Made by a program: the position numbers and the translations under genes. DNA of 64,000 nt from Callorhinus ursinus. Its lineage: Eukaryota; Chordata; Mammalia; Carnivora; Otariidae. The notes below the pieces were generated by a model. It saw only the letters and a list, made by a program, of their open reading frames with translations, did no database searches and had not been told where the DNA came from. Numbering within the stretch: the stretch's first letter is position 1; each line of letters starts with the position of its first letter. Where the stretch lies: contig NW_020312967.1 of assembly GCF_003265705.1 (NCBI RefSeq), positions 1 to 64,000 of the forward strand, written 5' to 3'. Below are positions 23,946 to 35,244 of the stretch, piece by piece.

Positions 23946-24749
23946 CTGTCTACACCTCAGCTGCCCGCTGACTGACTGGGTCTGTTGTCTACACCTCAGC
24001 TGCCGGTTTGGTCCAGAGAAGCCATCTGGCCCTCCTCAACTTCCACAGTGAGAAGCGGGGCCCTTTTTCCTACTGAGAGTCACACAGCAGGGATTTACTT
24101 CGGCGATAGAAAGGGAATCTGGATGTAGGGTGTCAAAAGAGTTTCAGCTGTACCTTAAAGAACACTGTTTTGACATAGCAGAGAACACTGTACCAAAAAT
24201 GTAGAAAATCGCCACAAAGCCCAGAAATTTCTATTCAAAACGTAAAATATTTAGAAATCAAGATATTTAGGTCATGTTGAGGTGTTTCATGCCAAAGACC
24301 TGCTATATAGGAGGCAATCAATAAAAAGTAGTGGAGTAAATGTAAAGAGAGTCAGTAACTGTGTGATTAATATTAATCATAAAATATGATTTCTTCAAAT
24401 CTTTAAAAATTGCTCTAAAATGTTAATTTCTCAGTTTGAACTCCCCACACAGGCCAATTTGAGATGTGGGAAGATTAGTTCTGCTCTCTTTACCTCCGTT
24501 TACAAATCTGAGAGATGTTTTTATCTAATGTGAGTGGAGCATCTGGGAAGTAGTCAGAGGGGAATACGGGTTTATGAGTTGATAACAAAAGCTGGTTAAG
24601 AGTGAGTTGATAATGGATTAGCAAGAGATCATTCTGATGCTCCTAAAAGATCTGCTCTGAGATTTCCAGGAACTACACAGACCTTTAGACAGAAGGCAGG
24701 AGCCAGAGAAGAGGAAAATTACTTCAATAGAAAAACTGGCCTCTTACCA
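23946..24749. other. Unique sequence with a 19-bp direct repeat
   Basis: The 19-mer tgtctacacctcagctgcc occurs at 23947-23965 and again at 23986-24004. Otherwise nothing recognised. Confidence 0.4.
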
Positions 24750-25430
24750 CCAGTACTGAAACATGTCCAACTCTCTCCCGTGTCAGACAAACCTTCCCTC
24801 TACATCTTCCCCTGTGGGGCCTGCCCTACTTCCCTCCCCTCAACTGTCCTAAACTTCTTCATAGCTGCTTATATTTGTTTTTCTACTTCCCACCTCCCAC
24901 TCACTTCCCAGCCCACTGCAGTCTGGCTTCTGGCCACACCACTCCACTGAACCGTCACCTGCCAAGGTCACCAATAATTGCCTTATAGCTAAACCTAACG
25001 GATGCCTTTCCATCTTTGTCTTCTTTGGCCTCACACTGGCTATGGATGATGCTAACGCCCTCTCAGACATACACTTCACGAAGCTTTCCTAACTCAAGAG
25101 CCTCATGGTTTGCCTCCTCTGTATATTCAATTGTAATATATTGTCTTGGATTTTGCAAAGGCACACCCAAAACTCCCAGATTGAATTCATCTTTCTCTGC
25201 AGATACATTTTTCCTACGTCCTCCTTCAAAATGAATGCCTCCTGTTTGCATGGATGCTAAAGCTAAAGAATCTGCACGATCTTTGACTCTTCCCTGTCCA
25301 TACTCAGTCTCTCAACAGCCCCCCACCACCACCACCACCAATCAGTCAGTCAGTGCGGATATTACAGTTCCTAAATAGTTCTCCAATGCTTCTACTTTTC
25401 AGCATCCTTTCTGAAACTATCCTTGTCCAA
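24750..25430 (+). mobile_element. L2-class LINE fragment covering reverse transcriptase
   Basis: The text ccaaggtcaccaataattgc, tatagctaaacctaacgg, and ctttggcctcacactggcta follows the L2 RT segment normally coding for VTKVTNDLL...LLDLSAAFDTVDH. Later ctgcacgatctttgactctt matches the ...VILDSS segment. Stops are frequent and an internal part is missing. Confidence 0.6.
25322..25340 (+). repeat. (CAC)n short tract
   Basis: Six CAC units inside the L2 fragment. Confidence 0.9.
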
Positions 25431-25439
25431 GGAACCAAC

Positions 25440-25540
25440 TAAATAACTGGATGAGCTTAATGAGCTCACACCTCTGAGTCTCAATTTCCTGGTTTGTAAA
25501 ATGAGACAGTGAGAATGAACACCAAGTTTCTTCCTTTTCT
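25440..25540 (+). mobile_element. MIR core fragment
   Basis: Shows gagtctcaatttcctggttt followed by gtaaaatgagacagtgag, the MIR middle. Confidence 0.65.
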
Positions 25541-26447
25541 ATATCCTGTGATTATAGGAGTTTAATACCAAGGAGGGGCTCAGGGTAAAATCAATTCCTG
25601 TGCTTTGGGAGATGACCTCACTTTCTGCACTTAAGTGAAATACTGGAGTGGCCAAGATTGGGCTTCACATCCTCCCACGGTAGTACTCTTACATATAATC
25701 TCAGGGTCTTCAAGACAACTTAAATAATAAGGCCCTTCTTCTTAAATAGGGATCTGCCTTATGCCACATTTTGAGCTGTAGAAATTAGTTTCCAGTGAGA
25801 CTCTAATGTTGGTAACAAGTTATCTACTTTGTTTTATTAATTGGTCTGAAAGCTCCTTGAAAAGAATAAGACTCTTATTTCTTGAAAATGTCCTATACAG
25901 GGAAGAAAAAAAAAGGCCAAGGTAAAGCTTGAGTCCAACTTCGTTGACTACCTCTTGAGTGTATATTTGAAAACCTGGTTAACAAGGTTGATGGAGATTG
26001 GCGGGGTGGAGACTGCCGTGATGAAGAAGTTTGGTTGATTTTCAGCAGCAGTAGGATCAAAATGAAAGCATTATAAGAGAATAAAGGATTTATTTAGGCC
26101 AGTGCTTTCTGTGAAAGAAAAAATTAAAAACCGTAAGAAGATGGAAAAAGTTAAGCAACACAATATGGCGGATTCCACTAATGAGTTTAATGGGCAGCCA
26201 TTTTAATGGGAGCAAAACTAGACTGCAAACACTGTTCTAAAGTTATAGGTTCCAGCTACACTAGACATAGTCTGGTGTCCCAGTTTTTAAAAGGCTCATT
26301 AAAACATATCATCAAAAAGTAGTATTTGCTGGAAGAATCTCAGTCCCCATAAAAAAAAGCACTATCGGGGATTCCTACCATAACCACCAAATGAGTAACC
26401 AGCCTTCCCTTTGAGGGAAGAGCTGAGATGTGAGCTGAACATCAAGT
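25541..26447. other. Unique sequence
   Basis: No repeat, exon or RNA gene recognised. Confidence 0.4.
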
Positions 26448-26711
26448 GAAAATGACATGGAGGGTGCCTGGGTGGCTCAGTTGGTTAAGCGACTGCCTTC
26501 GGCTCAGGTCATGATCCTGGAGTCCCGGGATCAAGTCCCGCATCGGGCTCCCTGCTCAGCAGGGAGTCTGCTTCTCCCTCTGACCCTCTTCCCTCTCGTA
26601 CTCTCTATCTCTCATTCTCTCTCTCTCAAATAAATAAATAAAATCTTTATCAAAAAAAAAACCTGAGGAAATTTAAAAAAAAAAAAAAAGAAAAAAAGAA
26701 AATGACATGGA
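26448..26711 (+). mobile_element. SINEC-type SINE, young subtype, exact 14-bp TSD
   Basis: SINE body 26462-26697 with identical flanks gaaaatgacatgga at 26448-26461 and 26698-26711. Body has tcctggagtcccgggatcaa, ctcagcagggagtctgcttc, and tctgaccctcttccctctcg, diagnostic of a recent subtype. The A tail is interrupted by cctgaggaaattt. It is about 95% identical to the copy at 27639-27837. Confidence 0.96.
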
Positions 26712-27539
26712 ATCAGAACAGAGTTGGAAAAGGAGGACCATCACCAAATTGTAATGTGGGGTCCCTCTGGAAAACATAAAGCAGCCTAGAGTGAGGCCAG
26801 GGGAACCAAGCAGAAAAATATATATATTAATGGAGAAAAGATCAAGTTTGTAACTTCATTCCCGGGGTTCACAAGTTCCATTGTCCTTTCCAACCCATGA
26901 GACAGAGTAATACTCAGGATGACTCCACTAATCATGTGGCCTTGAGTATCTCAGCAGACATCATTTAAGTCATTTAAAAGGATAACTGCAAATTAAATTA
27001 GTTCATCCTAATTATGCAAAAATGATAAATTCAAATAAGCAAGGTAATTCACCTCCAAATTAAAAAATTTTTCAGTCACTTGGCATCTCAAATCAAAGCA
27101 AATGGGTAATGTTACCAATTATATCAATTTGACTCTTAAATTTAAATACATAAACATATGATGAACTGAATTAAAATTCTTATTTGGTATGCACTTAACT
27201 TATTAACATTTGTACTAGGGTAGAGAACCACATTCAAGATATGAAACAGGGTCATGTCCTTGAAAAACAAAGAAGGTGGTCACGAAAGTACTTTTGTGAG
27301 GATCTAGCAACAGAATGAGTCCCCCAGATCTACTAAACAAGTTAGCCCTCAGGAAAAGTAAAGTAGATCACATTACAAAAGTAAAGGCAACACTATGAAA
27401 GCTTATGAAATATTTATCAAGGGGAATATTTGATAACTAATAAAAATATTCAGTTTTAGGAAGCAGTATGATAACATGTTAGGTTTCGACATGGTTGCCC
27501 TTATGAGCATGAGACTTTCATAGAAATGGAAAGAGATGA
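26712..27539. other. Unique AT-rich sequence
   Basis: Nothing recognised. Confidence 0.4.
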
Positions 27540-27900
27540 ACATTTATTGAATAGGTTGTGTTAGGCAATACTAAAGACTTTCAAATACAGTATAGCATTG
27601 GAAACTAGGAATCAGAGACATTAAATAACTTGCCCTCGGGCGCTTGGGTGGCTCAGTTGGTTAAGCAACTGCCTTCGGCTCAGGTCATGATCCTGGAGTC
27701 CCGGGATCGAGTCCAGCATCGGGCTCCCTGCTCGGCAGGGAGTCTGCTTCTCCCTCTGACCCTCTTCCCTCTCGTGCTCTCTATCTCTCATTCTCTCTCT
27801 CTCAAATAAATAAATAAAATCTTTAAAAAAAAAAAATAAATAACTTGCCCTCGATCACACAGTGATAAATGACAGAGCTAGGACTTAAACTCCATCTTTT
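27540..27900 (-). mobile_element. MIR SINE, antisense, split by a younger SINE
   Basis: The part before the SINE (aaactaggaatcagagacat, taaataacttgccctcg) joins the part after it (gatcacacagtgataaatga, cagagctaggacttaaactcc) as one reverse MIR core. The insertion at 27623-27853 lies inside the taacttgccc block. Confidence 0.75.
27623..27853 (+). mobile_element. SINEC-type SINE, young subtype, exact 16-bp TSD
   Basis: SINE body 27639-27837. Flanks aaataacttgccctcg at 27623-27638 and 27838-27853 are identical. Same subtype as the copy 1.2 kb upstream: tcctggagtcccgggatcga, ctcggcagggagtctgcttc, tctgaccctcttccctctcg. Tail aataaataaataaaatc then A run. Confidence 0.97.
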
Positions 27901-27975
27901 GATTACACAGGAGAATTATTTTTGTCACATCTGTATCACTTTATCCTGAGCCAGTACTCAAAATATGATGGTGTT

Positions 27976-28148
27976 TAAAATATTTGCTGGGGCACCTGGG
28001 TATCTCAGTCAGTTAAGCGTCCGACTTTTGATCTCAGCTCAGGTCTTGATCTCACGGTTCTAAGTTTAAGTCCAGCGTTGGGCTCCACTGTGGGTGTGGA
28101 GGATACTTTAAAAATAAATTGAAATGATAAAAAAATAAAATATTTGCT
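27976..28148 (+). mobile_element. Short SINEC-type SINE, older subtype, exact TSD
   Basis: Body 27989-28135 with flanks taaaatatttgct at 27976-27988 and 28136-28148. Head ggggcacctgggtatctcag; tail ctactttaaaaataaattg without the long CT tract, so it is a short old copy. Confidence 0.92.
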
Positions 28149-28324
28149 TAAATATTTCCCAAGATTGCTGATCAAGGTCAATTCAGATTCCAAATTCGAA
28201 GCTAATGAGCAATAAAGTGACTTTTAGGAGGAAAAAAAGAAAAAATATATGCATGCATTCTGGGTGGCAGTATGAATCTTTCAAACACTTGATAAAGCAT
28301 TCTTTATGTCTCATATAAGGATGA
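28149..28324. other. Unique spacer
   Basis: No feature recognised. Confidence 0.35.
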
Positions 28325-28765
28325 AAGAATTATCTACTGCTATATAAGAAATCACACCAAAGTGTAGTAGCTTAAAACAGTAATTTATTCCTGTGTCTTA
28401 TTATTCTGTGGGTTGACTAAGATTGACTGGGCAGTTCTTGCTTAGGGTCTCCTAGGAATTGCAGTCAGATGTCAGCTGGGGATGCAATCATTCGTAGCTC
28501 AATTGAGCCAGACGTCAAGATGGTTCACTCATATGACTGGCAAGGGATGCTGGCTAGCATCTTATTTGGGGCTGACAACTGGAGGGTCTCAGATGACTTG
28601 GGCTTTTCTCAAAGTAGCCTGGGTTCCAAAAGGGAGCTCCAAAAGACCCAGACTTCTTACAATCTCACCTCAAAAGTCCCAAAAAGTCATTCCCAGAGCA
28701 TCCTATTGGTTGAGCCAGTCACTAAGGCCTAGAGGTAGGGATTTAACTCCACCTTTTGATATGAA
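28325..28765 (-). mobile_element. MLT1-class (ERVL-MaLR) solo LTR, antisense
   Basis: Reads ttatctactgctatataaga, gtgtagtagcttaaaacagt, aatttattcctgtgtc, gggttgactaagattgactg, tcagctggggatgcaatc, tcatatgactggcaaggg, and cctattggttgagccagtca, in the order of the LTR from its 3' end. The plus-strand open frames over it are accidental. Confidence 0.75.
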
Positions 28766-28934
28766 GAACATGACCTAAAAGAACAGAAGAAGACTACCCA
28801 TCACACCTTCATCTTCTGCCTCCTGGCATCTCTACTTTACCAACTGACTTAGAAGGGGAAACGTATAATAAAATTACAGTAACATAAGTCATTTTGTTGT
28901 ATTTTCTCTTATCTTTTTGGCTCTGTCTCTTTCT
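28766..28934. other. Unique spacer
   Basis: Nothing recognised. Confidence 0.3.
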
Positions 28935-29162
28935 CTGGAAACAGCATTCTTTTTTTTTTTTTTAAAGATTTTATTTATTTATTTGACAGAGAGAGAGAGC
29001 AGGAGAGCACAGACAAGGGGAGCAGCAGAAGGAGAGGGAGAAGCAGGCTTCCCGCGGAGCAGGGAGCCCAATCTCGATCCCAGGACCCTGAGATCATGAC
29101 CTGAGCCGAAGGCAGATGCTCAATGACCGAGCCACCCAGGCACCCCTGGAAACAGCATTCTT
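28935..29162 (-). mobile_element. SINEC-type SINE, antisense, exact 17-bp TSD
   Basis: Body 28952-29145 on the minus strand. Flanks ctggaaacagcattctt at 28935-28951 and 29146-29162. Reads poly-T, aaagattttatttatttatt, GA tract, gagaagcaggcttcccgcgg, then gagccacccaggcacccc. Confidence 0.96.
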
Positions 29163-29544
29163 GAATGAATAAATAAACGAAAGTGTTTCTCTCTCTTTTT
29201 TTCATTCTACTTTTTTTTCTTATATCTTTTCTTTTCTTTCCTTCTTTCAAACTAAAGATAAAAGGCATAAAACAATTTTGTAAGCAGCAACATATTCTAA
29301 TTAGTTAGTGAATCTAATGTTTAATGTCTACCCATATCTCCCATCTGATATCTGCCTGACTGACTCAGTTATCCTGTATAGGAAGGTAAAAGAAAAAATG
29401 CAGGCAAAAGAAAGAAAAGAGGGGGAAAAAATAAGAAAGAAAAAGTAGATTATCAAGGGAAGAAGGAAAATATAAATGGTAAGGAAAATAAATCAGGAAG
29501 ACTGAACAGTATTAAGCCTAAGTGACTGAAAAAACCAAGAGAAA
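29163..29544. other. Unique sequence
   Basis: Purine- and T-rich low-complexity patches near 29170-29260 and 29385-29470. No feature recognised. Confidence 0.35.
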
Positions 29545-29890
29545 GAAGCCAAATTCTCCCCTTATAATGCTGCACCCACCCCTGCCTTTCTGATCCATCA
29601 CCACCATCACCAGCCCTGTCCAACCTTATTTTCAATGCCCGAATTATTGCTGTATCATCTTACTGCCTAGTGTCTTCATCCCCTTAGAAACCATCAAAAA
29701 CACTGTTTTCCTCATGGTGCTCCCGATTAACAAACAAACAAAACACTAAATGACTTCTATGGATAAAGTCCAAGATAAGCATTTTAAGGATTTTCATAAT
29801 CGGACCCAACCTTCCTCACCAATCTTGTTTCTCGTGAAACTATTCATTCAGCCATAGCACTCTAGTCACTGTATCTAAATACACAGAAAA
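29545..29890 (+). mobile_element. L2 LINE 3' fragment
   Basis: Text cttctatggataaagtccaa, gataagcattttaaggattt, tcataatcggacccaacctt and cctcaccaatcttgtttctc follow the L2 segment before the 3' UTR. Confidence 0.7.
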
Positions 29891-30049
29891 ATGAGACCAG
29901 ATATCACTATTTATTACATCATAAAAAATAGGAAATCTGAATCAGGGAAAATAATTAATAAATAACAAAAATATGATGTTTCACAAAGAGGTGGCAACGT
30001 CGTAAGCTTATATTTATCGCACTTGAGGTCCAGATTGCTTCTCATGCAT
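29891..30049. other. Unique spacer
   Basis: Nothing recognised. Confidence 0.3.
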
Positions 30050-30180
30050 ACAGCCTTCTCATTTTTGCCTTCTGTCCTTTGCTTCAGCTGATCCCATCCC
30101 TGGAAGCTTTCCCTGCTGCTCTCTGCCTTCCCAAATCTTCTCTCACCAGGACTCACGAAGACCTCTTCTTCACAGAAAAC
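30050..30180 (+). mobile_element. L2 LINE 3' fragment, probably same insertion
   Basis: Text ccatccctggaagctttccc, tgctgctctctgccttcccaa and tctctcaccaggactcacg continues the L2 3' order from the block at 29.5 kb. Confidence 0.5.
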
Positions 30181-30883
30181 GACATTAGCTGATTAACTTG
30201 GAAGAAGTGTAATGAGCAGGATTATCCTGGATCCGAAGTACTCTGTTAAAATGACAGCATCTGATCTGATTCTCTGTGGAGACCCAGTTGCCCAAGTTCC
30301 ATTTCATTCTACTCTGTGGATTTGTTTGCTACACAGTAGTTTAAAGGACCACTTCATCCCAGTTTGGTAGATAATTCAACTGGCATCCAATCACTTATAC
30401 AACTTTGATTTGCAAGAATTACAAATAGCAATTAGAGGAACAGTTAAAAAAAAAAACACCACTGCAAATATTACAACTCTTTGGGACCCTGATATAAACG
30501 GGATTTTAAAAAAATAGGATATTTGAAGATCATGATGGGTATAGTGCATGATCAAACAGATTTTGCGGCAAGAGTTTATTGTCAGGTGTAATTAAAGACG
30601 TAGATACCATTTTGAAAGTACAGCCTTTAGGGGGCAAGGGAAGACTTTTGAAGCAAAGTAAAAATTAGGAGTAATTACAATGATGATCATGAGATAGCAA
30701 CATCCATTCTATGAGGAGCTCAGTATTCTTCCAAGTCCCACTGAATCCAGGAAAGCATGTGTATGGGAGAAAAGGCAGCTTTGGAAAGAATACCTTTGAA
30801 ATATGAGAAAGTGGAGTGACTAACAGTCAGCAAACATAAAAGTGCACCAAAGAATAAATGTCCTGATTACCAGTAGAAATTGT
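30181..30883. other. Unique sequence
   Basis: No feature recognised. Confidence 0.4.
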
Positions 30884-31094
30884 ACACTTCAAAATATCTT
30901 TTTTTTGTAAGTTTTTTTTTTTTTTAAGGGAGAGAGCATGTGAGCTGGGAGGGAGGGGCGGGGGGGGCGGAGAGAGAATGCAGAGCCCAACACGGGGCTC
31001 AATCTCATCACGCCACGATCCTGACCTCAGCTGAAACCAATTCAGACGCTTAACTGACTGAGCCACACAGGCACGCTACACCTCAAAATATCTT
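30884..31094 (-). mobile_element. SINEC-type SINE, antisense, near-exact 17-bp TSD
   Basis: Body 30901-31077, minus strand. Flanks acacttcaaaatatctt and acacctcaaaatatctt differ at one base. Shows poly-T, gggagagagcatgtgagctg, a G-rich run, cttaactgactgagccacac. An older, diverged copy. Confidence 0.93.
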
Positions 31095-31254
31095 GTTAAA
31101 AAAAAAAACCCTAGTTCTCTTTTTCATGTCCAATGTTGAATATGCAGGCAGTTGTTGTTTTTCTTTTTTAATCTACTCTGATTTCAAAACTGGGTGAAAT
31201 GAAACTTTTTAGGGGAGCTCCTAAGGGTGGTAAAATTATAAAGAAAAGTCAGTG
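31095..31254. other. Short unique spacer
   Basis: Nothing recognised. Confidence 0.3.
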
Positions 31255-31410
31255 GGGGGGAGGGGGATGGGTTATCCTGGTGATGGCTATTGAGGAGGGC
31301 ACGTTCTGCATGGAGCACTGGGTGTTATGAACAAACAATGAATCATGGAACACTACACCAAAAACTAATGATGTAATATATGGTGATTAACATAACAATA
31401 AAAAATTAAA
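31255..31410 (+). mobile_element. Carnivoran L1 3' end
   Basis: Reads ggatgggttatcctggtgat, gcatggagcactgggtgtta, aacaatgaatcatggaacac, tacaccaaaaactaatgatg, then taacataacaataaaaaatt and an A tail. Severely 5'-truncated copy of a fairly young L1. Confidence 0.92.
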
Positions 31411-32165
31411 AAAAAAAAGAAAAGTCAGTAAAAGATTATTATATTAGACAGGAGAGTGGAGGCTTCTGGGGTGATATCAAAGTTGTATTGCCTATAGTTC
31501 TACGGGTGCTCACTTCATTCTAATCATTTATGTCTTACGCATTTTGCTGTTTATGAAGATGTTTTGGAGAAAACCATGGATAGTAAAATGTTCAGCTTCT
31601 ACAACTCATCAGCTCTTAGGTATCTGTTACAGCTGTAACCAGTGCTTTGCTCACATTCGCTTTTGCCCAAATGAAGCTGGTTGTGCATTGAGAGATGACT
31701 TCTTATTTTCCAGAAGAAATAGTGAACCCAGTCTGGCCCTTGTTGATATTTCAAAGCAGCCTTTTTGTGCATGGGCATGAGAAGATGTCCTTCTTAAGCC
31801 AAGGATGAAGTGTCATACTGTGTATGATTTAAAGTACCTGATATAATGCTACACAAGCAGTATGTATTCCCTCAATCATTTGACAGGTATTTATTGACCT
31901 ACCCATCCACTGACTCCCTGGAAAGCCAGAGCAGTTCGCCAAAAATATGGTTAAATGGCATTTGATAAGTGCTATAAAGACATTAGAGTTTTGGCAATTC
32001 CTCCCAGCTATCAAATTTATTTTGCATAATGGATATCACTCTCATTCCCACTGAAGTTTTACAAAGGGATACTAGAAGAAGACTGGCCAGTTAGAAGGCG
32101 GAGACTTAATAAAAATTGAAATAGAAAGAGTCAGAGACAGGAGGAAATAAAAAAAGGAGAGGAAG
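31411..32165. other. Unique sequence
   Basis: A 78-codon open frame at 31544-31780 (Cys/Phe-rich, no domain recognised) is the only frame of note. Near 31870 a short ancient-repeat hint. Confidence 0.4.
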
Positions 32166-32233
32166 GGGTGCCTGGACTGGCTCTTGATCTCAAGATCATG
32201 AGTTCAAGCCCCACGTTGGGCATAGAGTGTACG

Positions 32234-32272
<39 letters not shown>

Positions 32273-32302
32273 AATAAAAATTTATAAATAAATACATAAA
32301 AA
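32166..32302 (+). mobile_element. SINEC-type SINE, internally deleted
   Basis: Head ggggtgcctggactggctc jumps to ttgatctcaagatcatgag, so the A-box region is deleted while the B-box (gttcaagcc) remains. No CT tract; the tail is an AAAT tandem run of about ten units. Imperfect flanks (ggagaggaagg and agagaggcataag) may be the TSD. Confidence 0.88.
32228..32293 (+). repeat. (AAAT)n microsatellite at a SINE tail
   Basis: AAAT tandem units that grew from the SINE tail. Confidence 0.9.
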
Positions 32303-32759
32303 AAGAGAGGCATAAGAGGCAGAGATTGTACAATAGCAAGCCCTCAGTGTCCTGCACAGTTTAAGTTGAGCCAGGTACTCTTTCCTGTTTCTTTGCTTGG
32401 TTTTTGTTTGATCCTTCCTCTTGGGCATGCCGCCATCTGGAGAAGTCAAGACCAGCATGGGTGCCACCGAGACAGGCCAAAGCCAGGAAATGATCCTGGG
32501 ATCAAAACTTGGCTGTGTAGGGGCAAAACTTCTGAGCAGCCAGAAGTAGAAAGAGCCAGAAGATACACATAACCCATTTTTGAAGGAGTGCCAAAGGTGA
32601 AAAGTGGGAAAGCCAAAATTACTCATCAAGTCCAAAACGGGTAAGCAAAAAGCAGGGTGAAATAAAGGATCCAAGACAATAACTGGGAACCATTGCTCGG
32701 GGTTTGATACCGGATTTTGTTGAGTATGGGTTAGCTTAATTTAAGAGTACAGGATCCAA
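32303..32759. other. Unique sequence
   Basis: A 130-codon minus-strand frame at 32282-32674 overlaps the SINE tail and has no recognisable domain. Nothing else. Confidence 0.35.
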
Positions 32760-32953
32760 GGGCACCTGGGTGGCTCAGTGGGTTAAGTGTCTGACTCTTG
32801 ATTTCAGCTCAGGTCATGATCTCGGGGTCCTGGAATTAAGCCCCCCCCCACCCCGGGGCTCTGTGCTCAGTGAAGAGTCTGCTTATTTCTCTCTCCCTCT
32901 GCCCCTCCCCCAATTTGTGAGCACTCTCTCTCTCTCTCTCAAATGTATAAAAA
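32760..32953 (+). mobile_element. SINEC-type SINE, older subtype
   Basis: Head gggcacctgggtggctcagt, aagtgtctgactcttgattt, a C-rich run at 32841-32856, ctctccctctgcccctcccc, and a decayed tail. Flanks aagagtacaggatccaag and aagagcacagaatctgag differ by four bases and may be the old TSD. Confidence 0.92.
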
Positions 32954-33050
32954 GAGCACAGAATCTGAGCAGGTACCTTCCTTCCTTATGACTTTATCGC
33001 CCACCTATTGACGACCATTATCAACAAGGCATTAAAAACACTAAAGAAAC

Positions 33051-33270
33051 CGGGGCACCTGGGTGGCTCAGTCAGTTAAGTGTCCAACTCTTGATTTCGG
33101 CTCAGGTCATGATCTCAGAGTCACAAGATGGGGCCCTGCGTTGAGTCCTGCCTCGAGCCCCCTGTGGAGCCCTGTGTGGAGCCACATGCTCAGCGGAGAG
33201 TCTGCTTGAGATTCTCTTTCTCCCTCTCCTTCTGCCCCTCTCCCCTAATAAATAAATTAAAAAAAAAAAA
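33051..33270 (+). mobile_element. SINEC-type SINE, older subtype
   Basis: Head ggggcacctgggtggctcag, gtccaactcttgatttcggc, then ccctgtggagccctgtgtgg, an internal tandem-like expansion at about 33158-33185, and a ctaataaataaattaaa tail with A run. Confidence 0.94.
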
Positions 33271-33482
33271 ACTCACCAAACAAAATTTGAAAGCCTTAAA
33301 CCACCTTTGCCTAGACTCATTTGACAATGAGGATAACCACATCTCCTGAGGACAGTTGTCCTTACATTCCTTCACTGACTATTCTGAGATACAGAGCACT
33401 TAAAGAAATGGTATACTTAAATAAATGAGTTCAGGTTTGAGCCGCCTGAGACACTGGTAGGTAGAAATGCTTTACTTGCCAG
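33271..33482. other. Unique spacer
   Basis: Nothing recognised. Confidence 0.3.
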
Positions 33483-33560
33483 CAGAAAATTTACTGAGCA
33501 CTTACTTTGTCCCATGTTGCATGCTCACCCAAAAGACTTTACATAATATCATAATGCGAT
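33483..33560 (-). mobile_element. MIR fragment, antisense
   Basis: tttactgagcacttactttg and gactttacataatatcataa match the reverse of the MIR 3' region. Confidence 0.5.
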
Positions 33561-33639
33561 GCCCCAGTATACTTAACATTTTAAAATTTCTCCATTTGGG
33601 CAAAATCAACTGATGTTTTTGAGGCTCTTGACCCTCCCT

Positions 33640-33760
33640 CACCCCAATTTAAACCATAATTTCCTGAAGACTAGGATTATCTTGCCATATTCTTTTTAAC
33701 CTCTCTAATTTCTAGCGCAGTGTGCACTGGGGGCGCTTAGCACCTCTGAGGTCATCTCGA
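33640..33760 (+). mobile_element. Possible L2 LINE 3' end
   Basis: cctgaagactaggattatct, tctagcgcagtgtgcactgg and gggcgcttagcacc resemble the L2 tail, but decay is heavy. Confidence 0.4.
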
Positions 33761-34829
33761 GTCTACCTGTCCTATAGTGGGAAAGTGACTTGCTCAGTCA
33801 GTATAGAACCAAGTGTTTAGTATCAGCCTTAAAATAAGTGTTTTTTAATTGTCTTCTCTTCCTGCTTTTCAGAGGAAAAAAAATAATGTAAACTTTTCTG
33901 CTCTGTGGCCTACACTGCACAGGCACTGCATAATAGCTGAGCCAGGGTTTAACAAAGGATTGGGGGGGTATGCAGGTGTGCATGTACTTGTGTGCATCAC
34001 ACAGTGTGACTGTCCCACGTGAGGTGCGAGACAGGAAAGAGTGTTTAGGCACATGCATATTTATATCAAAGAGATGGTAGGACCCTCCCCCCCACACACA
34101 CACAAAAGAATTCGTTTTCTTGTGGCTTTAATGTTAAATTCCGGAAGAGGCTTGGCAGGGAAGGGTGAAGAGCAGCTAGGAAATGGGTTCATATCTCTAA
34201 TTGTGGAGGGAGGATCGGGTACGAAGCCAGCCAAAGTCTTTCCTGGAATTGGGATATTTCATTCTAGAAGGGAAAAATGCCATGCTCATTGCCCTCTTCC
34301 CTCCCGCCTCACTTCCTTGGTGCCCTTCCAAGGTAGGGCCCCTTGGTGCTGGCTTCTCAGTCCTGCCCCCGGGGAAGGCTTAGCAAGGCCAAGAGGGCCA
34401 GATGGGGCTGCTGGCAGAGATGCTGCTGATCCGGCTCTTTCTCATCCCACTTTCCGTCTGCCCATGCTTTTGGTGGTGGCAGCGCCTAGTCCTGACGAGT
34501 TAGAATTACCACCCTGTGGCAGGTGGCGTGAGCACCAGCAAGCATGCAGTGGCCTTCACCAGTCATCCTGTACCTGCTCTGGGCTGTACTGTGCCATTAT
34601 CTTGCTACTCCCATTTTACACTTCACATACCAGCTTTCTCTCAAGACAGTTATTTGATCACTAACACTTCGAATATCATGATCATCGGCTCATTTATTTT
34701 TTCTATTTTAAAGGATAGTGTTGGCGTGCGCAGGGAGCAGCCGTATCGATTTCCCCATTCGCCAAGGCATCCGAGTGTGAGCTGCCTATCACGGTGCTGA
34801 CTTTAATAAAAGGTTATTACTGTGATCAT
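33761..34829. other. Mostly unique sequence
   Basis: A 207-codon plus-strand frame at 34041-34664 has no recognised domain. A TG-rich patch near 33970-34010. No repeat assigned. Confidence 0.35.
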
Positions 34830-34945
34830 TATTTAGCATTTATATAGCTCCTCACAATTGTTTAGCCATTATGCCTCAGAGCACCCCTGTCAAGGTGATC
34901 AGTATTAGCAACCCCCATTGTAGAGGCGATAGATCAGGGGTCCTG
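34830..34945 (-). mobile_element. MIR-type SINE fragment, antisense
   Basis: tatttagcatttatatagct, cctcacaattgtttagccat and caacccccattgtagaggcg match the reverse of a MIR. Confidence 0.6.
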
Positions 34946-35244
34946 GAGAGGTTTTAGTAATATCCACAAAAGGACCCAGAATAACCACAGACCTGGGATG
35001 GGCCCGGTCTCCCTCCCTCTGGCATACTTGGTGAGTTCATTCATGCCATCATTCTGGTTAGCAGGCCTGCACAGGGTGGGCTCCTCATGGCAGGTTGTAG
35101 CTCAAATATATACTGAGAGGCCTTGCCTGGCTACCCTTCTAAAATAGCATCCCCTCCCCAAGGTACTCAATATCCCATTCCTGTGTTGATGGGTTTTGCA
35201 GTGCTTAGAGCTACCTGAAGTTAGCTTGTTTGTGTATTTATGTT
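34946..35244. other. Unique spacer
   Basis: Nothing firm. Pyrimidine-rich words near 35120-35200 could belong to the L2 just downstream. Confidence 0.3.

Noticed and set aside
34320..34460. GC-rich stretch as a CpG-island promoter
   Set aside because: Too short, and few CpGs despite the GC content.
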